Origin: Fratercula arctica
Taxonomy: Eukaryota > Chordata > Aves > Charadriiformes > Alcidae
Length of the DNA: 64,000 nucleotides
Reading direction: 5' to 3'
Assembly: GCA_947846985.1 (NCBI GenBank)
Contig: CANTUZ010000007.1
Coordinates: 29,640,355 to 29,704,354 of the forward strand
The position numbers and the translations under genes were made by a program. The notes beneath the pieces were generated by a model that had not been told where the DNA came from, did no database searches, and saw only the letters and a program-made list of their open reading frames with translations. Below are positions 23,561 to 35,999 of this stretch, one piece after another. Position 1 is the stretch's first letter. Every line of letters begins with the position of its first letter.

Positions 23561-26265
23561 CTCTGCTCAGGACTTGCTGCCTTCTAAGGAAATTGCAGCA
23601 TGGGAAGATATGTGAATAAGAATTTTCTAGAGGGCACAACTGTTTAGCAAAAACTAAAAAAAAATTACCTGAGTGTTTTCTAGGTGTTCATATTATATTT
23701 CAGGTTGCAGTGCTACAGCTAAATCTAGGCTTAGGATAGCTGTGGACTATCACAGAAAGAACCTAGATTGCAAGACAAAGGTCATTTTAGAATGACAGGA
23801 ATGCTGTGAAGACAGAAGAAAAAAGTAACTTATAGTGACAATCCTGGCTGTGAAAAGATCCCTTTATTACTCTTTTTTTCTACTTAGTAGCTTATAAAAG
23901 AAGCCTATAAATTAACACAAAATCAAAACCAAACATAAGCCCATTTTTCTCTCACTTTCCTCCTTAAGCAGAATACTTCCTTGAAGAACCAAATAATAAG
24001 TGATATACATAACACTGTAATCTTCTAACTGTGGTCCATATCCCTCCCGCTGGCTGGATATTTAAACAAAATGTGAAAAGGACGCACTTTTTAAAGTAAG
24101 AAGATGCATTTCTCCCACCTGTCCCATACCTACAAAGTTGGTTTTGTAGAAGTAATGAATGAACTCCTTAAGGCTATCCATTTATTTACACAACAGATTC
24201 AGATCTCACAGCCTTTTTAAAGGAGGACTCCTAAAAGTTTCATTCCCGAAATAATAGTCACTGAACTATGCTGATTCAAATACAATGCAAACAGCCACTA
24301 ACATACTGAATACAATGGGTTTAAGCTGTCTCTTGAATTTCCTGGATCACTTCAAGATTCCTTTCTTCATCTTTTTTTTTTCCCACCATATTTTTAAATC
24401 CTCTTTGGTTTATTTCCAGATTAAATATTTTCATAAAAATCTCACCATCTGCAACTCTCATCTCCAAAAAGGAAGCTAAATATGTTTGTAAAAGCAGGAT
24501 TACTTATGAGGATTTCAAAAAGAACTGAATCCATAGAAAATTAGGGAGTGGTGCACTCACCTGTCCCAGGGAAAAAAAAAAATATTTAATCTTCTTGTTT
24601 ATTGAACTTAAATCTGTTTTTAACTGGGGAGATTAAAAACTGATTTTCAGCACCATGGGAACTGCTGGATACAAAAAAGGGAAAACCAGGAGCACTTATT
24701 TTTCTTTGAAAAGGATGAGTTATATCACCAGGGTGACAGAGTATGAAAGGCCAAATGAAATATTACGGAAAGAAGGGGGAAATATTTTTTCCATTGACAT
24801 TTATTTTTATGTAAAAGTTAAGGGATGACTTGTCTCAAGCCTGCTGACTAGAAGCAGATGGCAGAAATGGTTGCACTTATTTTGGCTAGAGAGGCCTTGG
24901 AAGTGAGTATAGTGCAAGTCACAGAAATCCGGAAGAGAGCAGAAGACAAGCTTTCTCTGATGCAAACTAATTCTGAAAGGATGAGCTATTGTACAAACTG
25001 CATCGACTGACTAGTACAGTCTAAATTCTTCCTACAAAAAGACTGCCCTTTAGGCCTTATGTAGCCACAAAGTATCCTGACTTGTGATATTAAAATTACA
25101 TTCTTCATGTAGCTCAACTTAGAGTACATACGATTACCTATAGCAATTGGTTTGACACATTCTCTAAAACAGGCAAATTGCTTAACAAGTTAAAGGCGCA
25201 TCAACAGCATTTAATCCAGATTGGTACAAACCTGGTTTACTGCAAAATCCACCAGCAGCTCTTGTTTTTCATAAAAATCTATCAGATTTCTATATATTAA
25301 AAAAACACTCCCAAAATAATTTACAAGCTCATGTAGGACATTTTGTAGGTCAAAAAGCTTGAGCCACTAAGTTCGGGAACATGACAGGACTTACCTCAAC
25401 ATGTTCAACCATATTAAGGACTTAAATATCTCCACTACAACAATCCAAAATACCCTAGAAATAATAAAGGCTTGTCTGATATCTGTTCACCTTCAAAATT
25501 CAGCAAATGAAACCTCAGAACAGCAGAAAAAGTCACTTAAAACAATAATGCATCAAGTCTTGAAGACCAATTGCTCACTTAAGGTTAGGTAACTTGCTTT
25601 AGAGAAGAAACAGCTGTGTTACCATTAGGACAAAGTTCTCATGATCATATGGCCACCTGTATAAAATATTCAGCTACCTCAACTTTAATGAACATTTTAT
25701 CTTCTAGACTAAATTCATTATCAAGGATTTGACAAGTCCTCGGTCTTCCACTTTGAAACCCTGTTCACCTGGGGGAGAAGTGAAAGCTGAGTGACTTTTT
25801 TTAGTCCAAGTGTTCCCTTTCAATCTTCCTCCTTTCCTTTTCCCAGACTCTTCTTTCCTTTCCAGTTACAGACTACCTCCTTGAAAAACAGAAGTTACGT
25901 GTCCTTCCCAACTTCACAAGTGTCCAAGAACAACCAAGTGAGTTAGCCTAATTGAATTATTTTGTTTTTTCTGAAGTATGTTATGTTGCAAGCCTTTGTT
26001 TTGCTATCATAACCTCAGGCTACAGTAAATGAATTCTCTACTACCTTTGAAGGGAGAGATGAAGTAAAATTCCCCAAGTGCAAAATCAAACAGAAAAGAA
26101 AGCCTCTTCTGGTTTGCTTGAAATATACATCTTGTCCTGCTGTTCCTTTAATGTTTTCTTTTATGATAAGAATCAGTGAAGGGCAGGTAGAGGGTTTTTT
26201 CTCCCCCTCCTGCAAGTACCAGTTTATTACAAAAGGATATTGATAACTGCAAACCATTGTAACTC

Positions 26266-26313
26266 AGATTAATCCACTTGTTTACGTCAGATCTATCCAC
26301 TTATTTACATGTC
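26266..26313 (+). repeat. Tandem duplication of 23-25 bases
   Basis: Unit 1 (26266-26288) and unit 2 (26289-26313) both begin AGAT, share ATCCACTT and a following TTTAC, and end GTC. They differ by a 2-base indel and a few substitutions. It is a small slippage duplication. Confidence 0.85.
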
Positions 26314-26433
26314 AGATCAGACAAGAGCAGGTTTTCTTCTTTGGCTTCCGACACTCTCCTAACATTTTAACACATTTTTGAGCATCGCTATGAAGCAAGA
26401 GCCTCCTGTGGTTAATTGTTGATACTGGATTCC

Positions 26434-26446
26434 TTTTTTTTTTTTT
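26434..26446 (+). repeat. T13 homopolymer
   Basis: Thirteen consecutive T, followed by CTTAAG. Simple sequence. Confidence 0.92.
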
Positions 26447-29229
26447 CTTAAGCTACACAGTCTGGCTGGCATTCAGTTGAAACTAATGAAGAATGATTTT
26501 TAAATTGCTAATACGTCATTATCTAAGACGAACATTTAAAAACAAACCAGGTCTATGCACTAGTCACTCATTTCACAGCTGAAAACTGTTCCACCACTTA
26601 AACTGCCTTGACATGTGGAAACATTCGCAAATGCCCACAGGCTTCCAAAGAGTTCCTCCCAAGATCAAACCAAATCTCAAGAATGAAACAGCTCTTTTTA
26701 ATAGCCATTTTCTAATCAACTTGAAACACCCCTACCCTCCCCAAGGCCCCCCATACCCATCTGAAAAAAATCAGAACATGTATTCCTTTAGGTTATAATG
26801 AAAGATCTGATAAATTACAAACTAAGAGGTGAAATTCACTAAGAAATACATACTTGAAAACTCAGGACCAGAATTTATCTATATGTTTTTAAATAAGAAG
26901 AATACTTTATGTGGTTCTGTTCAGGAAACAAATGTTAGAGTGTACACTTGAAAATTTCTGTGCGAGAATACAATATACCTGAAGTTGGCTGCAAGTTAAC
27001 TATACCACAGGGACTCTAAGTCCATCCTCAGCATTGTTAAAAAATTCCTCAGTACACAAAGTGGGAAATGGTTGCCTACACATCGGTCTGTAACACCTAA
27101 CTCGTCTTGGCTGGACAACAACTACCAACCAAGAAGGGTACATCCATTCTGTAGGTCCTGTGTAAGACTTGTTATCCCCACACTCATGTTTTGGATATCT
27201 TGAGGCAACAAAATAGCACTGTGCATTATTTATCAGAAATCTAAGTAAAATAATAACTCTAAACACCCACAACCCCCTCCCCATCCCCACACCTTCCCTC
27301 CCCTCTCCGCAGCCCTGCTCCACTGTTCATCGAAACCGTGAGTGCATTTCTACTTTGCGATGAGGACAGAATTTCTCAGCTGAAAGCTTCTTGAAGAAAA
27401 CACCGGAGACAAAAATACCTCCTCCCTAGAAAAGGCTATAAAATTACACGATACTACATTGATGTTCCATACCTTCCAGTAAACTTGTCAGAGTTTAGCC
27501 AGGGAAAAGTGAGCAAGGCAAGGAATGCTTTCTGCAGTATACAGACAATGGGAAATATTTATGCTTGAACATTAATGCTGATTTATGTATCAAATATTTT
27601 CAAGTTTCAATTGTTTGGGGAGGAGGGTGGAGAAGGGGAAACATGCAATGTTTAAAGCCTTGGCAAAGGCCTTCAAAACTGAATGATATTAAGAGAAAGA
27701 GCTGTGGGCTGTTGTGAGATATATGTGAACTATTTTAAAACTACCAGAGAGTCTGAGTGGATAACAGGCAACCACGCAGTAAACGTTTTAATTTTTTAAA
27801 ACATGAAGTTTTCCACTACCAGGAGAACTACAAAAAGGTGCTGTGCTAATGAACACAATTAGAAGGCATAAACAAAACCAGTAATCATAATTTGGGGGAA
27901 ATAAAAATTCCACCTATATATATGCAAGTGGAGCCTTCCATAACATGACAAAAACTCATACAGGATTAAAGTGAAGGTCTACCGTATCTCCCCCAGCATC
28001 AAACACAGATGCCAGGGAACACCTAACAAAAGAACACAACCAGGATGCAGAAGTTATTTCCTTACCTTATAATGGGGAAGAGGGTCAAGGTACCCACCCC
28101 AGAGATTTGCAACTCGGACTTTGAGAAACAGGTGGTCGCATTTTAAACTCCAGAAATGAGTAAGAATTGTGAACAGTACTTTTACTTCTTATCTCATTAC
28201 ATACCCGAAGTGCTTAAAAATATTTTTATCTATCACAATGAGTAACTTGTGATTTTAGAGCCTTTCCAATGTTCAAAAACTTGCTATAGCATTTTTGAAT
28301 CGGATGTGAGAGATTTGAGCTACTATATCTAGAAGAAAATTCAATTAAATGCTCTTTTTTGCATATTTTAAAGCAAAGCTCAGAAAATTCTCATTCTATT
28401 TTGAGCTCAGTATCTGACATTATATCCAAAAACCTGCAGGAAACAATTAAGTTTGCTGTAAGAGTCTATTTAATGAGCCATAAAATATAGCAGTATTCAG
28501 TACTATTGAAACTTCATTTTAGTATTTTTTCTAAATTCTGGGGTTTAGCCATTTGCATAGTTTGACACCTGTTGAACAAGAAAGGCAGACTGGTAATAAA
28601 AAGGGATTTCTGTACATTTCTTTTAATTACTGTTGGTGCAACCATTTAAAGCTTTCCAATATGAAAATAAATTATGCTGGTTAGTATAGCTTGATATACA
28701 CTACTGAATATAATTTGCAATACTAATTTTGCTTGACTAAAGCTTTTAGCAAGATCTTGACATTTATATAAATAAATAGGCAGCTTGCAGGAGTTTTGAT
28801 GACTTTATGTCAATCCACAAATAACAGAGCCAATCTGTCAACTACTTCTTGCAATTACAGTTATTCAATATTATGTGTTTGGACATCGAAGAATGTAAAT
28901 GTTCACTTAGGAAGAATGTCTGCTTTGTACAGTGACAAAAAGTATCAATAATTAATAAATACATATTAAGCTTATTGCTTTTGACCAGTGTATTATTAGC
29001 ACTGTCATATTTTAGAGCTTATACTAATCTGCACTGTAATAAATATACTCATGTTTAAATCAGTAGTAAAGTTACTACTCACAGGGGGTTGGGCTTTTTA
29101 AATTAACAATTCTCAGTCAAAATTCTTCCCCTCTCTACCTACAAACAGCAACATCTCACTTCTACCAGCAGCAAAGCTGACGCGAAACTAACATTACAAC
29201 ACACACTTCAAAATGTGAAACAGTCGACC

Positions 29230-29290
29230 TTCAGGCTTTCAGCCCCCTGCATATTTGCCCTGAAACCACTTTCAGGCTTTCAACACCCTG
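29230..29290 (+). repeat. Short direct repeat, 20 bases, period 41
   Basis: The 20-base copies at 29230-29249 and 29271-29290 both begin TTCAGGCTTTCA and end CCCTG, with two mismatches. The 21-base spacer is not repeated. Confidence 0.8.
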
Positions 29291-30076
29291 AGAAAATTTT
29301 CATATTGTCTTCAAAAAAATCTGAAAAGATAGGAAGCATGTTTCTAATATATTTGTTATAAATATATTAACTAGCATAAAATCCTAGATTAGTCTCTTAT
29401 GTGCTGAACAAACACAAAATTTAATAATATCTTTTAACTTGTTTGCAAAATAATGAGTTTGGTAGAGATACGTAGCTATTTGGAGAGGTCCCTTACTGGA
29501 AATAAAGTTGAGTTTAAAGTTGCTCTGCAGTCTCACAGCAATTCCCTGTCCATGTTTCTTCGCAAACATCACTTCTCTTTTCCTCAGTTCAGGCTACTCA
29601 ACCAAACCAGCTCTTGTTTCAACCTTATTGTTAGCAGTAAGTCAGGAGGAGGTAAGCTGCACTGGGGACTAGAGTAGTGGTTCATTGTTCCCATCCTTTG
29701 GAGAGCTAAAGAAGAGGATTATTTGTTCTGGGAAAGGAGGGAGAAGACAGATATGCATTTTATAGGAAGCAGTGCCCAAGTACTCCTAGGAGTTGAAACA
29801 ATCAGATAAAAGCACCTTGCAGTGTACAAACTAAATGCCCAAAATCCATCTTTGGTTACATATTCCCAAATTTCTTGCTCTTTCAGACAAGCATGTGTTT
29901 CACCTGTTACGTCTGCAAAAAGCTTTTTTTTTTCCATTCTCCATGTGTAGATTTATTTGGGAAAGAGTCTAGTGTTGACACAAAGCAACATTCTTGCAGG
30001 TTTCACAAACTCCATGATAAAAAAGCAATTATCATTTATTGTTCAGCTTTTTTCATTACTCAGTGTCGAGCATAAC

Positions 30077-30092
30077 CACACACACACACACA
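30077..30092 (+). repeat. (CA)8 microsatellite
   Basis: Eight perfect CA units within a slightly longer CA-rich context. It is a plausible polymorphic marker. Confidence 0.92.
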
Positions 30093-30896
30093 ATCACATA
30101 AGTACCAAGATTTGTGTACTGTCAGTTTCCATCCCATCTCATTAGTGCATACTGAAATTTGATGTTATATATGTTGATTATGAGAAAGAATTTATTTGGA
30201 TTTAATATTCATTCAGTTTTTCAGATCTATATCGGGACTGTGACAGAATATCCCAAAAGCATAGTTCTTCGGAAGACAAACACAACTTGTACTTATCTTT
30301 ATGCTCGTAATGTGATGTAAAAAGACTTCAAGGTGGACGAATGCTGACATGCCTTCTGGCAAAATCAACAACCTTCAAACCGAAGAAAGAAAATTGTGCC
30401 TGTGTGTTTGAACAGTTTGTGGGAAGGAAGCATGATTTAAAATTTAAAAAGCAGAAAGATTCTCCCCTCCTCTGATTATCGTGAAAGACTGCAGACGACC
30501 AACATGATGTGCTTTCAATTGATCACTCCCTGTAAATTCAGATCTCAATATAGCAAGTCTATTAATAGTGTTTGTGAAAATTTGATTATAGGTATCTTGG
30601 ATTCTCCTCTCCAGCATAAATAATGAAAGATATATTTGCATGAAAGCACCATTGAGAAGAAAGAGGTTCAAAACAGGACAAGCAAACACATCAAGCAAAC
30701 TAAAAACAAACTTTCCTTTATCAGATGTTGACTTGCAAAAACTGTAAAAACTCCCTCACAGTCTTAGTCCCTGTGTCGTGGTTTAACCCCAGCCAGCAGC
30801 TAGTACCATGCAGCCGCTTGCTGACTCCCCCTAGTTGTGATGGGGGAGAGAATCAGAAGAGTAAAAGTGAGTAAAAACTAGTAGGTTGAAAGACAG

Positions 30897-30902
30897 TTTA
30901 AT
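30897..30902 (-). terminator. LTR polyadenylation signal (ATTAAA)
   Basis: TTTAAT on the plus strand is ATTAAA in the LTR sense. It lies in the U5-proximal part of the LTR, downstream of the TATA box in sense, as expected for the R-region poly(A) signal. Confidence 0.5.
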
Positions 30903-31084
30903 AGGTAAAGCAAAAGCTGCACACACAAGCAAAGTATAACAAAGAATTCATTCAGTGCTTCCCATGGGCAGGCAGGTGTTCAGCCATCTCCAGGAAAGCA
31001 GGGCTCCATCATGTGTTAACAGCTACTTGGGAAGACAAATGCCATCACTGTGAATGCCCCAACCCTTCCTCCTTCTTCCCCCAG

Positions 31085-31108
31085 CTTTATATGCTGAGCA
31101 TGACATCA
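31085..31108 (-). promoter_or_regulatory. LTR core promoter: TATA box and CRE-like site
   Basis: On the minus strand, TGATGTCA (31101-31108) lies a few bases upstream of CATATAAAG (31085-31093). The first looks like a CRE (TGACGTCA) that has lost its CpG by C-to-T decay. The arrangement is that of a retroviral U3 core promoter. Present activity is unknown. Confidence 0.5.
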
Positions 31109-34100
31109 TGTGGCATGGAACAGCCCTTTGGTCAGTTGGGGTCAGCTGTCCTGGCTGTGTCCCCTCCCAGCCTCTTGTGCATCCCCAGTGCGCTTGCTGT
31201 CGGTTCAGTGTGAGAAGCAGAAAAGGCCTTGAGAGCTTAGCAACAACTAAAACCATCAGTGTTTTACCAACACTATTTTCATCCCAAATCCAAAACATAG
31301 CACTATACCAGCTGCTAGCAAGAAAGTCAAACCTGTCCCAGCCAAAAACAGGACACACTGCCAGCCAAGCAATTGTACCAATGGTAGGGCTAGATGACAA
31401 ATTGGAAAACTCAAGTCTCACTGTTTTGAAGTGTTCAATCTATCCTGTTTTAAGTAGTCTTAATGTGTTTCTTGCTTAGCCTTGCTCACCTCTGAACAAG
31501 GATGGATGTGTGTACGTTTCCACACATGGATAGCCCACAGAGCTGAATCTCCAACTTTTTCTCTGAAACACAGAAGTTGTTTAAAGTAATGAGTTGTCAC
31601 AAGTTGTCACCTTTCTGGTCTCAAAAGAATGAAGAGCTGACAAAAATAGAAAATTCATTTGACTATCCATCCATGAATGGAGAGGTTAACACTGGTCTGA
31701 TCAAGGTAAATAAGTTATGAGTATCTAGCCACAGATAAAAAAAAAGATCTTCATAAATTTGAGATAATTTCCTCGGAACAATTAATGTTTTTCATTACCC
31801 TCCATTGATCAATTTCAACCATATTTAGTGGTGAAACTAGGACCACTATCTGTAAACCTTGCAAAGTCAAGTCCATGCAGGAAAATTTCAGATTAGGAGC
31901 CACAACATCAATACAAAGCTTCTAAATATATTAAGAAAAATAAGACTATTGGCAATCAGGTATCAGGATTTTTTTTATTTTCTTAATATTCTCCTTGTCA
32001 AAGATATCAAAATTTTTTTCATGTTGGAGATGGGTAAATACTAAGGATGAAACTGCACAAAGACTTCCTCTCCATGCCTGGGGAAAAATAATACCAACAG
32101 ATATTGGTACTATCAGTACAATTGCTGCCCTGCTGTTTTAATCTGTTTGCAACAGGATTGTTGCACAGTAGTCCATGGAAAATAGCTGCTGCAGTTTGCT
32201 GACTTTCAAATGCTTTTTGTTCTAGGTGTTTTTGCTGTTATTGTTCTGTTCCTCTGTCTTAAAGCTGGAGGGTCAGTTACAGTAAATTCAGCAGAGACAT
32301 AGAAAGAACATAAGCTATAAATGACTAGTCCCTATTCCTGCCCGGACAGTCAGTGAGATGTATTCTGACTACAGAAATAGGCTACGCTGAAACAAACATC
32401 TCCAAAAGTTACGGAAACTCTCTTAAAAAGAGTCATCATTTATCTGCTGTTACGCCTCTACAAGTCATTCTATGGCTGCATAAAAGAAGCACATATGTCA
32501 TTCACTCTCATTAAATCCTCTTAAGTCAACATTAAGTCCTCTTCTTACATCATGGTGCTCTTTAGAGTACTCACTAGTATATGTCACAATAAAGACATGG
32601 ATTTCATGTATGTAAGAGGTATTACGATCCTTAATTGTCCTACTGACATTCTGATTTCAAAACTGAGATGTAAATACTTTAGAGCAAGAAAAAATCCAGC
32701 TATTTCTCACTTCAAGTCAAGATATTTGAAAAACATGTCAAATGACAACCAAACATTCACCACAGATTCATCTAGTTGTCAGGTAGTATCAATCTAAATT
32801 TTAAAGATACCTTTACTCCTTGACCACAGTCTGTAGCTATAATTTTCTGGCAGTTAAGCATGAAACACTGTCTAAAGCACTAACAGGTATTTCAATATTT
32901 TGTGTAAGCTTAGTTCCGCTCATTAAAAAAATACGTAAGAGATCAAAAAAACCTGGAGACAGCATAATCAAAGATATGGGGTGCTTTCTGTACCAGGAAC
33001 AGCTAACAAACAACGCCTCTTCTGCCAGAAGAGTTGACATTCAGGTGTGTGTGACACAAAACCTTTACACTGAGCGGCACTAGAAGGCAAAGATTGCCTG
33101 TGTACTGTGTTTTCTTCGGACTGGAATAAGAGTAGCAGAACTTATGGGGGGCATCAAGGGAAACTACCAAGTAACGAGTGAAAAACAAAACAAGTTGCTT
33201 GTTCAGACACCCTGTAGTTACACTGGGGAATTAATTCATGCAGAATGTTACAGATGTTGTGGGTTCATAAAAAGCTGGACAAACTTGTGAAAGTAAAATA
33301 CGTTAAATTATGTAAGAATCAAAGGCATAACTAAGACATATACTGTCATAAGCTGAGAATTTCTTCTACCTTTCCCACTTTTTTGTCTTCCCTAGGAAGA
33401 AGATGCTGGTTTAGCTAAACATGAGAAAAGCCATACCAGTTCAGACCAGAAGTTCTTAACTTCTAGTTTGCAACGCCTGAAATGCATCAGCCAAAGCTTT
33501 CTTTTACATCTTCCTTTTACTATTATTCATCAGTCTAGTTTTCAGACCCAAAAAGCTGGTGACAAATGTGTGGTGGGGGTGCGTGGGGGCTGAGAAATAC
33601 AGTGTTACTCACAGAACCATTACTTCTTATACAGCATAACTAATGGTGGCTAACAAAATCACTTCAATTAATAGAAGGTTCTGTTTTTCTGGCCAAATTG
33701 TGTACTGTGCTACCAGACAATAAAAAAAAAATATTACTGTACAGTAAAAGAACTCTAAGAATTCCTTTCTCCTTCTCCACTGGCTACTGCTCTACAAGGG
33801 CATCGGAGTTTTTTCTCCTCTGCCTACAGCAATTCCTCATGTAGCTACATTCTAGACAAAATGAAGTCTCATTACATATTTTCTAGCTACAAGAAAATAA
33901 GTTTATCGGTGCTAAATTTACATTATCCTATAGTCCAAAATGCTGCTTTGTGAGCAAGGACAACCTTTTATTCTTCATCCAAGAATGTTTGCCTGATTTA
34001 AAGCCTGAGTAAATCGTTCATTCCCTTGTTCAGGCACAGGTAAATCATGCCACCGGCAATCAGCTCTGGAAAACAAATGGTTGAAGAAGGAGGCTCATTT

Positions 34101-35892
34101 TACCAAATGTATTACCAAATGAATGTATTACCAAATACATTCAGGGTTTGTCTTCACTACCTGCCAGTCTTCCACTGCAGGTTTTAATAAGTATGTGTCA
34201 GTCCTCTCAAGATAAAAATGCTAAAGTTGAAATCCAAATGGAGTTTAGAGCTGATTTACTAACAACTTGTGTACTTTCTTCAGTGTGGATTTTCACTACT
34301 AGGTTTCTAATGTGTTAGATACCTTGTGGCAAAAAAAAAACTTTCTATTTTTTTCTTTTTTTCCCCCAGTAAAAACAAACCCTTGGAAGTAAATTAATGA
34401 AGAACCAACTGGCAAAGCAGATTGGATTGTTACTACCAAATGGTGTTTCAAACACAATCTAATTAGGTGATAAAATGGACCCACATACACTGAGACTAAG
34501 TAAGCAATTAAGTGCTGTGTATCATAGAGTGGGAGAGGCATCAGTTACACGGGACCATAGCGCGAGACATTTGGCATTTAGCTCTCTAGCAACTTATCTA
34601 TCTCAAGGGAAGAATAAAATGAATCAGAGTAGAGGATGGTTTCTTCAAATTGAAGCATCTTCATTTTCATTCCGATTTTATGACGAGTCAAAAAAGCCCT
34701 CTAATGTATTGATACTAATTCTCAGGAAAATAGTTAACCTCTGTACAATAGGTGATTGTGCTGATCTTTGATGTTATCAGCACTTACTCATTTCCCACAA
34801 AATTTGGTTTTGAGGCTTGGGTATTTCATACATAAAATAACTCCAAAACTTGCATATTAAAAAAAAAGTTGATTTGTATAACTTGAATTTAACTTCAGAT
34901 GTCAAGATGGAAGCAGCATAATGTGTTTGATGTAGCAGAAAGCAACTCAAAGCATAAATTTATCTCCATTTACTCTTTTTCACTTCCTCAAAATTCAAAA
35001 TAAGTCACATCTCAGCCAGGATTATTCACACACAGGAACATACGCACATGCATACTCACAAAAGAAAGGCACGGAAAGCCATCCCTGCACAACGGTACAC
35101 CATGAGATACTAACGCTATTAAATCTCCACAGGACTTTCACAACACTTCTTGAATATTACCTCCTCCCTTAATTGTGCCTATTTGATTCCAAATGGATAA
35201 TATCTAAACAAAATAATCAATTAAATTTACAATTGATCGTTTTTAACACCAATAATCCAGCCCTAAATGATGAAATAAGTCTGTTTTAGAGCAGTACTCT
35301 TAGAAAAGGCAAATGTCACATTTGTATGCTCACGTGCATTCATAATTCAGGTTACATTATAAGTGGCAGAAATGACTTAGGGAAACTGAAAGTTCCCAAC
35401 ACTCTTGAAAAAAGTTTTGGTTCCTTGAGTGACAGTCCCCATCCTGCATTCTCAGGGGCAAATTACTGCTACTATATTACTATCAGTATATCTATTAATC
35501 CAGACGTTGAATCACAATATGCCAGCACACATATCACATTAGCTCTCTTTCTGCTTTTTCAGTATGAGAAACAGCTTTTACAATCAGCCTTCTATGTTTC
35601 TATCTTTATTTACTGCATATAATGACATTAACTTTTACTTAATAATACTAACAAAGATGAACATTTGCATACATGTAAGCTTTTACATAGCACAGATTCT
35701 AGCAAATAACACGTTGCTTAAATTTGTGCAGTTCAGCTTGTCAAAATAGCAAGTGTTGAGAGTAACCCACACTGTATCACTGTAATTCAGACAGACGAGC
35801 TAGATGTGCACCCGTCTTTAAAAACTGTTTTCAGATCTCATATGAATATTCTATGAGATTCTTTCAATAAATATTATTTAAAACCTCTGCTA

Positions 35893-35999
35893 ACTTTGCA
35901 AAGTACTTAATTGCCGTTAAAGCCTGCTAAATGCTTAGCTCCAATGACTAAGACTGATAATCAAGAGATTTATCTAATTAACATTGTAAAGTTAACTTT
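35893..35999. repeat. Two 12-base perfect palindromes
   Basis: ACTTTGCAAAGT (35893-35904) and AAAGTTAACTTT (35988-35999) are each perfectly self-complementary. The second contains GTTAAC, a half of the HNF1-type site. They are described here as sequence structure only; regulatory function is not shown. Confidence 0.6.

Larger units (their letters stand above)
23561..30773. other. Unique AT-rich non-coding DNA
   Basis: No gene or transposon was recognised. The stretch contains an A11 run (24572-24582), an imperfect tandem duplication (26266-26313), a T13 run (26434-26446), a C/T-rich tract at about 27268-27312 followed by a GTGAGT (reported as a finding), a possible conserved element around 28540-28860, a 20-base direct repeat (29230-29249 and 29271-29290) and a CA microsatellite (30077-30092). 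Confidence 0.6.
30774..31355 (-). mobile_element. Solo LTR of an avian endogenous retrovirus
   Basis: The 582-base element has the canonical TG...CA ends: TGTCGTGG at the left and GGACA at the right. Its sequence matches a very common bird ERV LTR as I remember it (TGGTTTAACCCCAGCCAGCA at the left, TGGGGGAGAGAATC near 30841, GCTGTCCTGGCTGTGTCCCC near 31144). Sense is on the minus strand. Reading that way there is a CRE-like TGATGTCA (31101-31108), a TATA box CATATAAAG (31085-31093) and an ATTAAA polyadenylation signal (30897-30902), in the order expected for U3-R-U5. The flanking 5 bases are CCCTG and CACTG, an imperfect 4/5 target-site duplication. No gag, pol or env lies next to it, so it is a solo LTR left by LTR-LTR recombination. 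The subfamily name cannot be fixed without a library search. Open frames of 130-140 codons crossing it (31023-31421 minus, 31054-31479 plus) are fortuitous. Confidence 0.88.

Noticed and set aside
27000..27323. 107-codon minus frame rich in Cys, Tyr and Trp
   Set aside because: Its first 20 residues come from the C/T-rich tract, no domain is recognisable and no conserved splice or start context is seen.
31023..31479. Overlapping frames of 132 codons (minus) and 141 codons (plus)
   Set aside because: They lie across the LTR and its flank. Both strands are open at once because the LTR is GC-richer; there is no retroviral protein similarity.
34111..34136. Three ACCAAATG/ACCAAATA motifs suggesting a repeat array
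   Set aside because: Units are unevenly spaced and only about 12-16 bases; too small to be an array of any named type.
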